Source: Leptolyngbya sp. SIOISBB
GTDB lineage: Bacteria > Cyanobacteriota > Cyanobacteriia > Phormidesmidales > Phormidesmidaceae
Assembly: GCA_010671905.1 (NCBI GenBank)
Contig: JAAHII010000001.1
Coordinates: 3,906,001-3,970,000, forward strand
DNA: 64,000 nucleotides
Reading direction: 5' to 3'
Positions within the stretch are counted from its first letter, which is position 1; each line of letters starts with the position of its first letter. Both the position numbers and the translations under genes were made by a program. This document shows positions 1 to 7,230 of the stretch, in pieces. Under the pieces are notes generated by a model, which was not told the DNA's origin, did no database searches, and saw nothing but the letters and a program-made list of their open reading frames with translations.

Positions 1-2
1 CT

Positions 3-821
3 CGCCCCTTTCTCAAATGGGCCGGGGGAAAAGGACGGCTATTAGAGCAGTATCGTCACTATTTTCCCACGCAGTTTCGCTACTACCATGAGCCCTTTCT
101 AGGGGGCGGGGCGATTTTCTTCTACCTCCAGCACTGCTGCGATCAATCAGTATTGGCGGATTTGAATGAAGAACTGGTGAATGTTTATCGCTGTGTGCAA
201 GAAGATGTCGAGGGATTGATTGTCCTGCTGAGTCGTCACCAGACCCGCCACTGCCATGATTACTATTACGAAATGCGGGCCCAAAATCGGTTGCGATCTC
301 GGATCCAACGGGCTGCTCGACTGATTTATCTCAATAAAACCTGCTTTAACGGTCTGTATCGAGAAAACTCCAAAGGCCATTTCAATGTCCCCATGGGACG
401 CTACAAAAAACCCAACGTCTGTGATGCTGCCACCCTACGGCAGGCATCCATAGCCCTGCAACAAACACAGATTTTCTGTGCCGGGTTCACAGCAGTCCTT
501 GATCAGGCCCACACGGCCCAAGACTTTGTCTATTTTGACCCGCCGTACCATCCCATTAGTGCCACCAGTAGTTTTACGGGCTATAACCGCTATGGGTTTC
601 GGGCAGAGGATCAAGAACGGCTCCAGCAAACATTTGCCCACTTGGCTCAGCGCGGGGTCAAGGTCATGCTGTCAAACTCGGACTGTGAGTTTGTCCGAGA
701 TCTCTATGCGGACTTTTACATTGCAGAAATTCAGGCATCGCGGGCCATAAACTCCAATGCCAGGCGGCGGGGCAAAGTTTCGGAATTGGTGATTACCTCG
801 TATCCCGTGACACCGGCCTAA
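3..821 (+). CDS. dam: Dam-family DNA adenine-N6 methyltransferase, 5' end cut by window
   Basis: The frame is open from base 3 and begins inside motif I: PFLKWAGGKG, the SAM-binding FxxWxGGK signature of D12-class (Dam/M.DpnM) methylases. EPFLGGGAIFF follows, then the catalytic DPPY motif (bases 537-548, in context FDPPYHPIS). The protein ends LVITSYP, like other Dam proteins. These enzymes transfer a methyl group from SAM to adenine N6, usually in GATC. Only about 5-15 N-terminal residues are missing (inference from family length). No restriction endonuclease gene follows, so it is probably a solitary methylase. GATC is the core of the HIP1 octamer that fills this genome, which fits a GATC target, but specificity is inferred from the family. 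Confidence 0.92.
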   Translation, partial: RPFLKWAGGKGRLLEQYRHYFPTQFRYYHEPFLGGGAIFFYLQHCCDQSVLADLNEELVNVYRCVQEDVEGLIVLLSRHQTRHCHDYYYEMRAQNRLRSRIQRAARLIYLNKTCFNGLYRENSKGHFNVPMGRYKKPNVCDAATLRQASIALQQTQIFCAGFTAVLDQAHTAQDFVYFDPPYHPISATSSFTGYNRYGFRAEDQERLQQTFAHLAQRGVKVMLSNSDCEFVRDLYADFYIAEIQASRAINSNARRRGKVSELVITSYPVTPA

Positions 822-936
822 AACTAGCAACCTGGCCAACGACCAACGTTGAAATAGCCATGATGAGGACAGGTTACGGGCATCAGAGACGGTATATATG
901 ATTTTCCTAGCCCAGACTTTTTCCTAGCCCAGATCT

Positions 937-1590
937 TTATAAATGGTCAGAGGGCAGCGGCTCAGAAGTTTGAGTCGCTGAATAACGCTGATGCCAAGGT
1001 GATACATGGCCGCTACCTTTCCACGCTGGAGTAGACTGCTCACACAAAGTTGTGAAGGCCGTTGCATCTTGTTTCAGCGCCTGCAGCTGCTCTAGCGCCG
1101 TCACCCAATCGAGCTCCGGCAACTGAAACACACTGCTCAAAGCTTGTAACACCACCTCTGAGTCATTGAGGCGCTCTAATTTCAGCGGTTCTCGATGCTC
1201 TAAGGGGTCGGGTCGGGTAATTAACAGAGCATCCTTCACCACCTGTCTGATCGTGTCCTTCAGTTCCCGTTGGGCAAATTTGAGGTGATGCTGCCACCCT
1301 CTTTGACTCGAAGCGTACAACGTGGGTAGTCGATTCAAGGCATAGGGCATAATTTCGGCCCAGCGCCGCGATCGCCGAAACCACCTCGGCATGTCTTTCA
1401 GTTGTCGCCAGGTTTCTTGAGCTACCAAGCCTTCCATCACGTTGACATAAGCCGTATTGTCCTGCGTAAAAAAAGCTGGCGCCATGAGCATCACCCGGTA
1501 GTAAACACCTGAACAGACCGTGACCTGTGTCAGGCTCACCATCTGATAATTGAAGATGCTCTTGAGATGATCGCGACTAACCTTTAACAA
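937..1590 (-). CDS. ComFB family protein (late competence / cyclic-di-nucleotide receptor family)
   Basis: The 217-aa protein has the cyanobacterial ComFB signature: YVNVMEGLVAQE at residues ~48-59, then YALNRLPTLYASSQRGW at ~83-99, and an (R/K)ELKDTIRQVVKDAL helix. ComFB is named after a Bacillus late-competence locus; cyanobacterial members have been reported to bind cyclic di-nucleotides and influence motility and natural competence (established for relatives, not shown here). The N-terminal ~45 residues before YVNVMEG are longer than usual, so translation may start at an internal Met such as the one in MLMAPAFF. The C-terminal ~60 residues are poorly conserved. It is a single gene, convergent with the methylase. 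Confidence 0.8.
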   Translation of the reverse strand: MLKVSRDHLKSIFNYQMVSLTQVTVCSGVYYRVMLMAPAFFTQDNTAYVNVMEGLVAQETWRQLKDMPRWFRRSRRWAEIMPYALNRLPTLYASSQRGWQHHLKFAQRELKDTIRQVVKDALLITRPDPLEHREPLKLERLNDSEVVLQALSSVFQLPELDWVTALEQLQALKQDATAFTTLCEQSTPAWKGSGHVSPWHQRYSATQTSEPLPSDHL

Positions 1591-1719
1591 CCGCTATTCA
1601 TCCAAGATTTACCGTTGCTAGTCGTAGATTAAAGTTTCCATTTAGTGCTAGGTCATGCTTTTCAGCACACATTCCAGGGTGGCTCAGGTCAGTCACCAAT
1701 CAGGGACTGAGCCGCCTCG

Positions 1720-2208
1720 TCAATGCCGCTTGGCAGAACGTCGCTGCCACACAATGGCCCCCACTCCCAGGCTAGCTACCGAGAACACCGCGATGCCTTC
1801 TCGAATGTGGGCTAACCGATGGAATTCGGTATCGCCAGCGTCGCTAATGTTTTGATAATCAATGCCAAGATCACTGATGGGGACAATGCGGATATCCGCG
1901 TGGCCTTCTTTTTTAAATTCGATGCGCCAGTCACCCACGAGTTCGGCGTCAGGTTGAAAGGTGTAGTGCCCTGCCTCGTCAGTCGCCCCTTCAGCCCAAG
2001 GGGTGTCGAGATCGCCTGGAGCATACACAATCACTTGGGCATCATCCATCGGTTCCCCTGTGCTGAAGCTTGCAGTGAACTCCAACTGCAATTCCTCAGC
2101 AAACAAATCAACAAAGTAATCCGTTTGAGCCGCGTGGCCCCAAGCCGCAGCGGCTCCCCCCAACACGATCGACCCGCTCAATAACAGCCCTAATGCTAGT
2201 GATTTCAT
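1720..2208 (-). CDS. Periplasmic Ig/carboxypeptidase-regulatory-like domain protein with C-terminal membrane anchor
   Basis: The 162-aa product starts with a signal peptide (MKSLALGLLLSGSIVLGG, probable cleavage after AWGHA). A beta-rich domain follows with EFTASFSTGEPMDDAQVIVYAP and DEAGHYTFQP, the pattern of carboxypeptidase-regulatory/transthyretin-like folds in metal-transport and secreted proteins. A helix near residues 138-155 (GIAVFSVASLGVGAIVW) and a basic tail (QRRSAKRH) look like a C-terminal anchor with the tail in the cytoplasm. It resembles the accessory periplasmic proteins found with nickel/cobalt ECF transporters, but no transporter is adjacent, so the substrate is unknown. 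Confidence 0.6.
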   Translation of the reverse strand: MKSLALGLLLSGSIVLGGAAAAWGHAAQTDYFVDLFAEELQLEFTASFSTGEPMDDAQVIVYAPGDLDTPWAEGATDEAGHYTFQPDAELVGDWRIEFKKEGHADIRIVPISDLGIDYQNISDAGDTEFHRLAHIREGIAVFSVASLGVGAIVWQRRSAKRH

Positions 2209-2403
2209 TAAGTAGGACTCCTGAATAACAACGAGGCAACGCCAACAATTTTAATCCACGGCGCATTCTAGCAATTCTCTAGAAACCCTGAGGATTGGCA
2301 AGACGGTAGCTGGAGAGGCTGAGTTCCCGCAAGGGTAGCGCCTCCCTGCTAGGATCAAAGCTGTTGAATCGGCCCTCGACGCCGAGAATGTCTAGCTGAA
2401 ATT

Positions 2404-3573
2404 ATGCAGATTTATTTGGATTACAGCGCCACGACGCCGACGCGACCCGAGGCAATCGCCGCCATGCAATCTATCATGGCTGAGCAGTGGGGCAATCCAT
2501 CCAGCCTGCATGAGTGGGGCAATCGATCAGCCATGGTGCTAGAACTTGCCCGCGGGCAAGTTGCAGGGTTGCTTAACGCGCCGTTAGATAGCATCCTCTT
2601 CACCGCTGGCGGTACCGAAGCCGATAACCTCGCCATTATGGGCATCGCGCGAGGCTATGCCCAGCCTCAGCACTTGATTGTCTCCAGCGTCGAACATTCC
2701 GCGATCGCGGAACCTGCCCGTTGGCTAGCGACCCAGGGATGGGATGTGACCTGGCTACCGGTGGATGCCACCGGTCGGGTTGCTCCGCAGGACTTAGCGC
2801 AGGCTATCCGGTCTGACACTGCTCTGATATCGATCATCTACGGCCAGAGCGAAGTCGGCACATTACAACCCATTGCCGAGCTGGGGGCGATCGCTCGCGC
2901 TCACGACATACTGTTTCACACTGACGCAGTGCAGGTAGCAGGACGGCTGCCACTGGATGTGCAAACGTTGCCGGTTGATTTGCTGTCACTGTCGAGTCAT
3001 AAGCTTTATGGACCCCAAGGGGCCGGAGCCCTGTATGTGCGTCCTGGGGTGAAACTACTGCCGTTACTGGGCGGCGGTGGCCAAGAACGGGGGCTCCGCT
3101 CGGGGACCCAAGCCGTCGCCAATCTGGCCGGATTTGGCATTGCGGCTGAATTAGCGGCGGCTGAGATGCCAGCCGAAACGGTACGATTAATTCAACTACG
3201 CGATCGCCTCTTTCACCAACTAGCAGACGTTTCAGAACTCATGATTACCGGCCATCGGCGCGATCGCTTGCCACACCATGCCAGCTTTTGTGTCACCGCT
3301 GCTGATGGAGATACTGTCAGCGGCAAAACCCTCGTGCGCCAAATGAATGGCGCGGGCATTGGCATTAGTGCTGGTTCCGCTTGTCACAGTGGTAAGCTGA
3401 GTCCCAGTCCCATTCTGAAAGCGATGGGCTATCGCGATCGCCACGCCCTCTGCGGCATTCGCTTGACCTTTGGACGCCAAACCACCGCTGCCGACATTGA
3501 CTGGACAGCGCTGGTACTACAGCAAATTCTGGATCGCACCCTGCCTCGACTAACCCCTGCCAACGTTTCCTAA
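2404..3573 (+). CDS. Cysteine desulfurase, NifS/IscS-like class V aminotransferase
   Basis: The enzyme removes sulfur from cysteine, leaving alanine and a protein persulfide for Fe-S or thio-cofactor assembly. It is 389 aa, normal for the family, and starts MQIYLDYSATTP. The PLP lysine is K200 in SLSSHKLYGPQGAGAL; the PLP phosphate/histidine region is VEHSA (residues 96-100) and HTDAVQ (172-177). The catalytic cysteine is C327 in GISAGSACHSGKLSPSP, on a loop of the IscS/NifS type rather than the SufS type. The DUF1995 gene starts 9 bases after its stop, so the two are probably co-transcribed. No IscU or NifU scaffold is adjacent. Confidence 0.92.
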   Translation: MQIYLDYSATTPTRPEAIAAMQSIMAEQWGNPSSLHEWGNRSAMVLELARGQVAGLLNAPLDSILFTAGGTEADNLAIMGIARGYAQPQHLIVSSVEHSAIAEPARWLATQGWDVTWLPVDATGRVAPQDLAQAIRSDTALISIIYGQSEVGTLQPIAELGAIARAHDILFHTDAVQVAGRLPLDVQTLPVDLLSLSSHKLYGPQGAGALYVRPGVKLLPLLGGGGQERGLRSGTQAVANLAGFGIAAELAAAEMPAETVRLIQLRDRLFHQLADVSELMITGHRRDRLPHHASFCVTAADGDTVSGKTLVRQMNGAGIGISAGSACHSGKLSPSPILKAMGYRDRHALCGIRLTFGRQTTAADIDWTALVLQQILDRTLPRLTPANVS

Positions 3574-3582
3574 CCCGCCGCT

Positions 3583-4314
3583 ATGACTGGAGTGCCCCGC
3601 AGCATCGAAACCGCCGTTGACCAAGCTAAAGCAGCGACCCGTGCCGCCATTCAAGCGGGTTTGCCCCGGATCGTGGTCGATCTCAACATTCCTGAACTCA
3701 AGGCCATGCCGATTGCCGAACAGTTCTATCCGCTGATGACCGAGTTAGAGCTCCCCTTCAAGATGTTTTTTCCCGATGCGGGTGCTGCAGCTCTGGCCCG
3801 CCGCGATTGGGATAACCCGGAATTCAGCATTCGTGGCATCAATGAATTCAAAGGTCGGCTGGAGCCCGATGATGAAGCCTGTCTCATCATCGAACCCTCA
3901 GCTGTCGAAGTGACCGATGTCGAAGCCTTGTGCAATGAAGCGACAGGCAAATATGTCGTCATGCTCAATCCGAAACTGGAAGATATTGCTGTGGTGGGCA
4001 TTGGTTATGCGGCTCGGCAACTGCGCGATCGCTTTCTCAGCACCTTAGAAACTGCCTATTACCTGCAACCCTTAGAAGGCGCAACGCTGCTCCGCATCTA
4101 TCCTGGCCCTTGGCAGGTTTGGGGTGAAATTGCAGATGATGAGTATGAGTTGCTAGGTGAGTTTCCCACCAAGCCATCAACAGAGGCGATCGCGAATCTG
4201 TTTGCGGACGAAGAAGACGACACTAGCGACGGCACTACGCCACCAGCCAAGCGTCCCCAAAAAGGTGGTCTTTTCGCTGAACTGGGTCAATTTATCCGCG
4301 CTTTGACCCAATAA
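3583..4314 (+). CDS. DUF1995 family protein
   Basis: The 243-aa protein matches the DUF1995 pattern of cyanobacteria and plastids: an N-terminal SIETAVDQAKAATRAAIQAG helix, a VDLNIPELKAMPIAEQF strand-turn, and VVMLNPKLEDIAVVGIGYAARQLRDRF in the second half. Plant relatives (LPA3 type) act in photosystem II assembly; the cyanobacterial role is not established. No membrane segment or signal peptide is seen. The C-terminus is acidic (FADEEDDTSDG) and ends KGGLFAELGQFIRALTQ. It lies directly downstream of the cysteine desulfurase, suggesting one transcript, though a shared function is only inferred. Confidence 0.8.
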   Translation: MTGVPRSIETAVDQAKAATRAAIQAGLPRIVVDLNIPELKAMPIAEQFYPLMTELELPFKMFFPDAGAAALARRDWDNPEFSIRGINEFKGRLEPDDEACLIIEPSAVEVTDVEALCNEATGKYVVMLNPKLEDIAVVGIGYAARQLRDRFLSTLETAYYLQPLEGATLLRIYPGPWQVWGEIADDEYELLGEFPTKPSTEAIANLFADEEDDTSDGTTPPAKRPQKGGLFAELGQFIRALTQ

Positions 4315-4707
4315 TCAATTCTGCAAAGGTGATGGCTGGCTAGGGCAATGAATGCGTTTAGCTGGTTTGCTCAACCAGAGCAGCAGTCAAGATGTCGCGT
4401 CTTTGAGAACAATGACCAAAGTCCTCTGCCATCAGCAGCTTCGAACCCTCAAATTTTGATGACAGCAATGGGGCAACCGCCAATTGGCACCGACCAAGAG
4501 CCTCAGACTCCATAGCTTCAGGCAATGCTTGCCTTAAAAGGTGTTCCATAATCATCAAAATTCAGTCGGGGATTGTACGGAGGGGATCGCGAAAATGACT
4601 GGCGATGATGGAACTAGGAATAGATCAGCGATCGCTCAGTAAAGATTCTGGAAAATCATGCGAGAGCGCGGTAGCTATCCCTAACTCTGCTGCATTTGGC
4701 TCAATCT
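4315..4707. other. Non-coding stretch between DUF1995 gene and membrane protein gene
   Basis: No convincing gene. A 66-codon open frame on the minus strand (4358-4558) has no ribosome site, begins at a TTG/ATG cluster and has no recognisable motif, so I do not call it. A HIP1-like GCGATCGCTC lies near 4629 within the probable upstream region of the next gene. Confidence 0.5.
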
Positions 4708-5340
4708 ATGACATCGCCCGCCCCCCAAACTCCCAAAAACTCTAACAAGCTCTGGCTTTGGTTGGCGCTGGGCGGTTGTGGCGGCCTACTACTGCTAGGC
4801 GGCTTGGTAGTTGCTGCGATTGTCGGTGGCGCGGCATGGTTCTTGTTTAGTGAATTAAACGTTTCACTCAACCCTGAAGCAGCTGAAGAGTTAGCCGCCA
4901 GCATGATGGCCTATGACATCCCTGGTGACGAGAGTGGAATAGTCTCATCGACCGATTTCTTTGGCGCAGAAGTTGCCGTGATGCAAAGCATCAATACTGA
5001 CGACACCACAACTTTAATGTTGGGCAAAGTGCCCCCAGCCGCTCAAGAAAATTGGGGCACCCAGCCAGAAGACTTTTTAGAGCTGTTCACTGGCGAAGAA
5101 GTGTTAGCCGTGACGGAAATTCGGGTCGACTCCTCCTCCACAGAATCGCGATCGCTCTGTGACGAAACCGCTAGCGTCCGCCTGAGCGAGGGTACCGAAG
5201 AAATCACCAACCAACCCGCCACTGTTTACGAAGCGGTGGTGATCAAAGAAGATTTTGTCTACATGGCAGCGTTAACGGTTGCTGGCCCCAACCACAGCAC
5301 CGTAGCTAACCAGGTTTTCGACTCCTTAGCTTGCCGATAG
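4708..5340 (+). CDS. Single-pass membrane protein with extracytoplasmic domain, unknown function
   Basis: I use the ATG at 4708 (MTSPAPQTPK); an in-frame TTG lies 12 bases earlier. The protein is ~210 aa: a short polar N-terminus (PAPQTPKNSNK), one long helix at ~16-45 rich in Gly and Leu (GGCGGLLLLGGLVVAAIVGGAAW), then a ~165-residue soluble acidic domain with two cysteines that could pair (in SLCDETAS and at the end, SLACR). The layout matches many cyanobacterial small membrane proteins with a Gly-rich N-terminal anchor, but I do not recognise the family. Confidence 0.65.
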   Translation: MTSPAPQTPKNSNKLWLWLALGGCGGLLLLGGLVVAAIVGGAAWFLFSELNVSLNPEAAEELAASMMAYDIPGDESGIVSSTDFFGAEVAVMQSINTDDTTTLMLGKVPPAAQENWGTQPEDFLELFTGEEVLAVTEIRVDSSSTESRSLCDETASVRLSEGTEEITNQPATVYEAVVIKEDFVYMAALTVAGPNHSTVANQVFDSLACR

Positions 5341-5444
5341 TGCAGACCACTTGAATTTGCCTTCCATTATTTGCCCGATCCATCTGTCATCACGTACTTT
5401 GAAGAACGTCAGAGAGGTTAACGAGTAACGAGGGATTTGCACCC

Positions 5445-5864
5445 ATGTTAGAAAATGCCCAACTGCGGGCCGCGATCGCGGTGAGCTTAGGGGCGATCGC
5501 GGGCGCACTTTGCCGTCATTATCTGAGTCAGGAATTCATCCATGTTTTTGGAGTCACCTTTCCATGGGGAACCTTTGGGGTTAATCTCAGTGGCTGCTTT
5601 TTGATGGGTTTGTTAATCACCCTAGCGGCTAACCGTTGGCCCTTTCAGCCAGAAATTTTACTCATACTCACCACTGGTTTTTTGGGGTCTTACACCACTT
5701 TTTCATCTTACGAGTTAGAAACCTCCGTTTTGGTAGATCGGCGAGGGCTCTTCTCAGACGTTGCTTACTGGTTAGGCAGTCCCTTGCTCGGCCTCGCTAG
5801 TTTAACCATGGGCATCAGTGCCGCTAAGGTTCTTTGGTCCCGTAACCAGGGCGATCGCCAATAG
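5445..5864 (+). CDS. crcB: CrcB/Fluc fluoride channel
   Basis: The 139-aa protein has four membrane helices. Family marks are GAIAGALCRHYL near the N-terminus, FPWGTFGVNLSGCFLMG in helix 2 (with the conserved Asn), and GFLGSYTTFSSYELE in helix 3 containing the TTFS Phe-box. Fluc proteins form dual-topology dimers that let fluoride leave the cytoplasm. Only one copy is seen, consistent with a homodimer. I looked for a fluoride riboswitch in the 104 bases upstream and found none. Confidence 0.93.
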   Translation: MLENAQLRAAIAVSLGAIAGALCRHYLSQEFIHVFGVTFPWGTFGVNLSGCFLMGLLITLAANRWPFQPEILLILTTGFLGSYTTFSSYELETSVLVDRRGLFSDVAYWLGSPLLGLASLTMGISAAKVLWSRNQGDRQ

Positions 5865-5929
5865 ACTACTACCAGACTGGGACTGCCCTGTTCGCCATAC
5901 CTAGGCCAAATCAGAGGTTGTGTCTGAGT

Positions 5930-6335
5930 CAAAAAAGGGGCAAATAGCGGCTCAATTAGCGACTTTGGCAAAAATGGGGATCGATAAACTTGGGTCAAGT
6001 TTTGGCGGCAGCAATTTTAAGACTGCTTTGACATCAAGATAGCCTCAGAAGCCTGCCTTGAGGTCGAGAATGCGGCATCAGGCCAATCGCCTGAAACTTG
6101 CTGCAATAGCCGATGGGATACCTTAACCATGAACACCACTGAGCAGCATGGGTCACGCCCCGCTCAGTGGTGTTCATAAAATCCTCCAGCCCCAAAATTG
6201 TTTGGCATCGCGAAAGTTGAATTCAATCTAGAACCGTAATGCGTCGTCGTCCACGAGCTGTTCATGGGCCAGTTCCAGGTCACTCGCGAATAAGATGACG
6301 TGGGCCTGCTGCTGAGTGGAGAGGTAAGTTTTTAG
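5930..6335 (-). pseudogene. Relic of an IS4-superfamily DDE transposase (3' part)
   Basis: Reading the minus strand from ~6335 gives HVILFASDLELAHEQLV, then RF-stop-IEFNFRDAKQFW, matching the C-terminal signature (L/FxSDLEL...RFQIEFxFRDAKQxWGLEDF) of IS4/IS701-like cyanobacterial transposases. After a one-base frame change comes DFMNTTERGVTHAAQW, then DLKAGF-stop-GYLDVKAVLKLLP and IFAKVAN. At least three stops and one frameshift are present. The 5' two thirds of the transposase were not found, so the relic was probably truncated long ago. Confidence 0.75.
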
Positions 6336-6556
6336 CTTAATCACCTATTGCAGCAGTGATAGGATCTTGTACATGGGCTTTTGAGGGGGATGGATTGAGT
6401 GGTATCTCCAGTTTCCGACAACAGCCCTCTTGACTTGCAGCACTCGCTTCCTGCACCCATTGGCCGCAGTATTGCAGTGATAACGTGGAGCTTCAGACCA
6501 TACTTCACCAGCATTTGTTGGTGAGTTCTCCCCTGGCCCAGAGCGTGCCCCTGATC

Positions 6557-6991
6557 ATGACAGTCAATCTGAATTTGCTCGACCAATATCTTGCAGAAGC
6601 CCGCTCCTCGCTGATGCGACTAGATCCGTCTGAGACGCATACAGCTATCCAAAATGGGGCGATTCTCGTCGACATCAGGCCTGAGTTCCAGCGACATCGA
6701 GACGGCGAGATCCCAGGGGCAATTATTATTGAGCGCAACCATCTAGAATGGCGTCTTCATCCCGACAGTCCAGCACGGATTCCAGAGGCAACGAGCACCG
6801 ATCGGCATTGGATCATCCTCTGTGACGAAGGCTACGCCTCCTCACTAGCAGCGGCGGCGTTACAGGCCATTGGACTACGCCACGCGACAGACGTCATTGG
6901 GGGGCTACAAGCCTGGCAGGCTGCAGGCATGCCCTTGGGAGCACCGGGGCTAGTGAGTTCGCCACGACTAGCCCCGGTGCAACCTAGATGA
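6557..6991 (+). CDS. Rhodanese-like domain protein
   Basis: I start at ATG 6557 (MTVNLNLLDQY); the frame is open further up to 6485, but that part overlaps decayed DNA. The ~144-aa protein is one rhodanese domain: VDIRPEFQRHRDGEIPGAIIIERNHLEWRL near the start and an active-site loop WIILCDEGYASSLAA with catalytic Cys followed by DEGYAS. It ends with GGLQAWQAAGMPL, the classic final helix. Rhodaneses carry sulfane sulfur on the cysteine. It stands alone; whether it works with the cysteine desulfurase 3 kb upstream is unknown. Confidence 0.85.
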   Translation: MTVNLNLLDQYLAEARSSLMRLDPSETHTAIQNGAILVDIRPEFQRHRDGEIPGAIIIERNHLEWRLHPDSPARIPEATSTDRHWIILCDEGYASSLAAAALQAIGLRHATDVIGGLQAWQAAGMPLGAPGLVSSPRLAPVQPR

Positions 6992-7230
6992 GGATGTGGA
7001 AACCGCCCATCAGTCACACATCGCCACTGCTTGGCGGGCCATCTAACCAGCGCCAGCTACAAGAACGCCAGCGCGATCTCACCTCTCCTGTCATCACACC
7101 CTAAGTTTGCGTCGGTTTCTCATTCGTCCTACGGCAGAAGCGCTAATCTGGTAAGCACACAGCGATCGCCCTCTCCCCAAAGAGCTTTGGCGGCAATCGC
7201 GCCTGACTACCGAACTGCTTCGAGGAAACT

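Noticed and set aside
4358-4558. 66-codon minus-strand frame as a gene
   Set aside because: No ribosome site, no motif, no helix pattern and an uncertain start.
5341-5444. Possible fluoride riboswitch before crcB
   Set aside because: No GGCGAT...CCGCC...GCTGATG pattern in this stretch.
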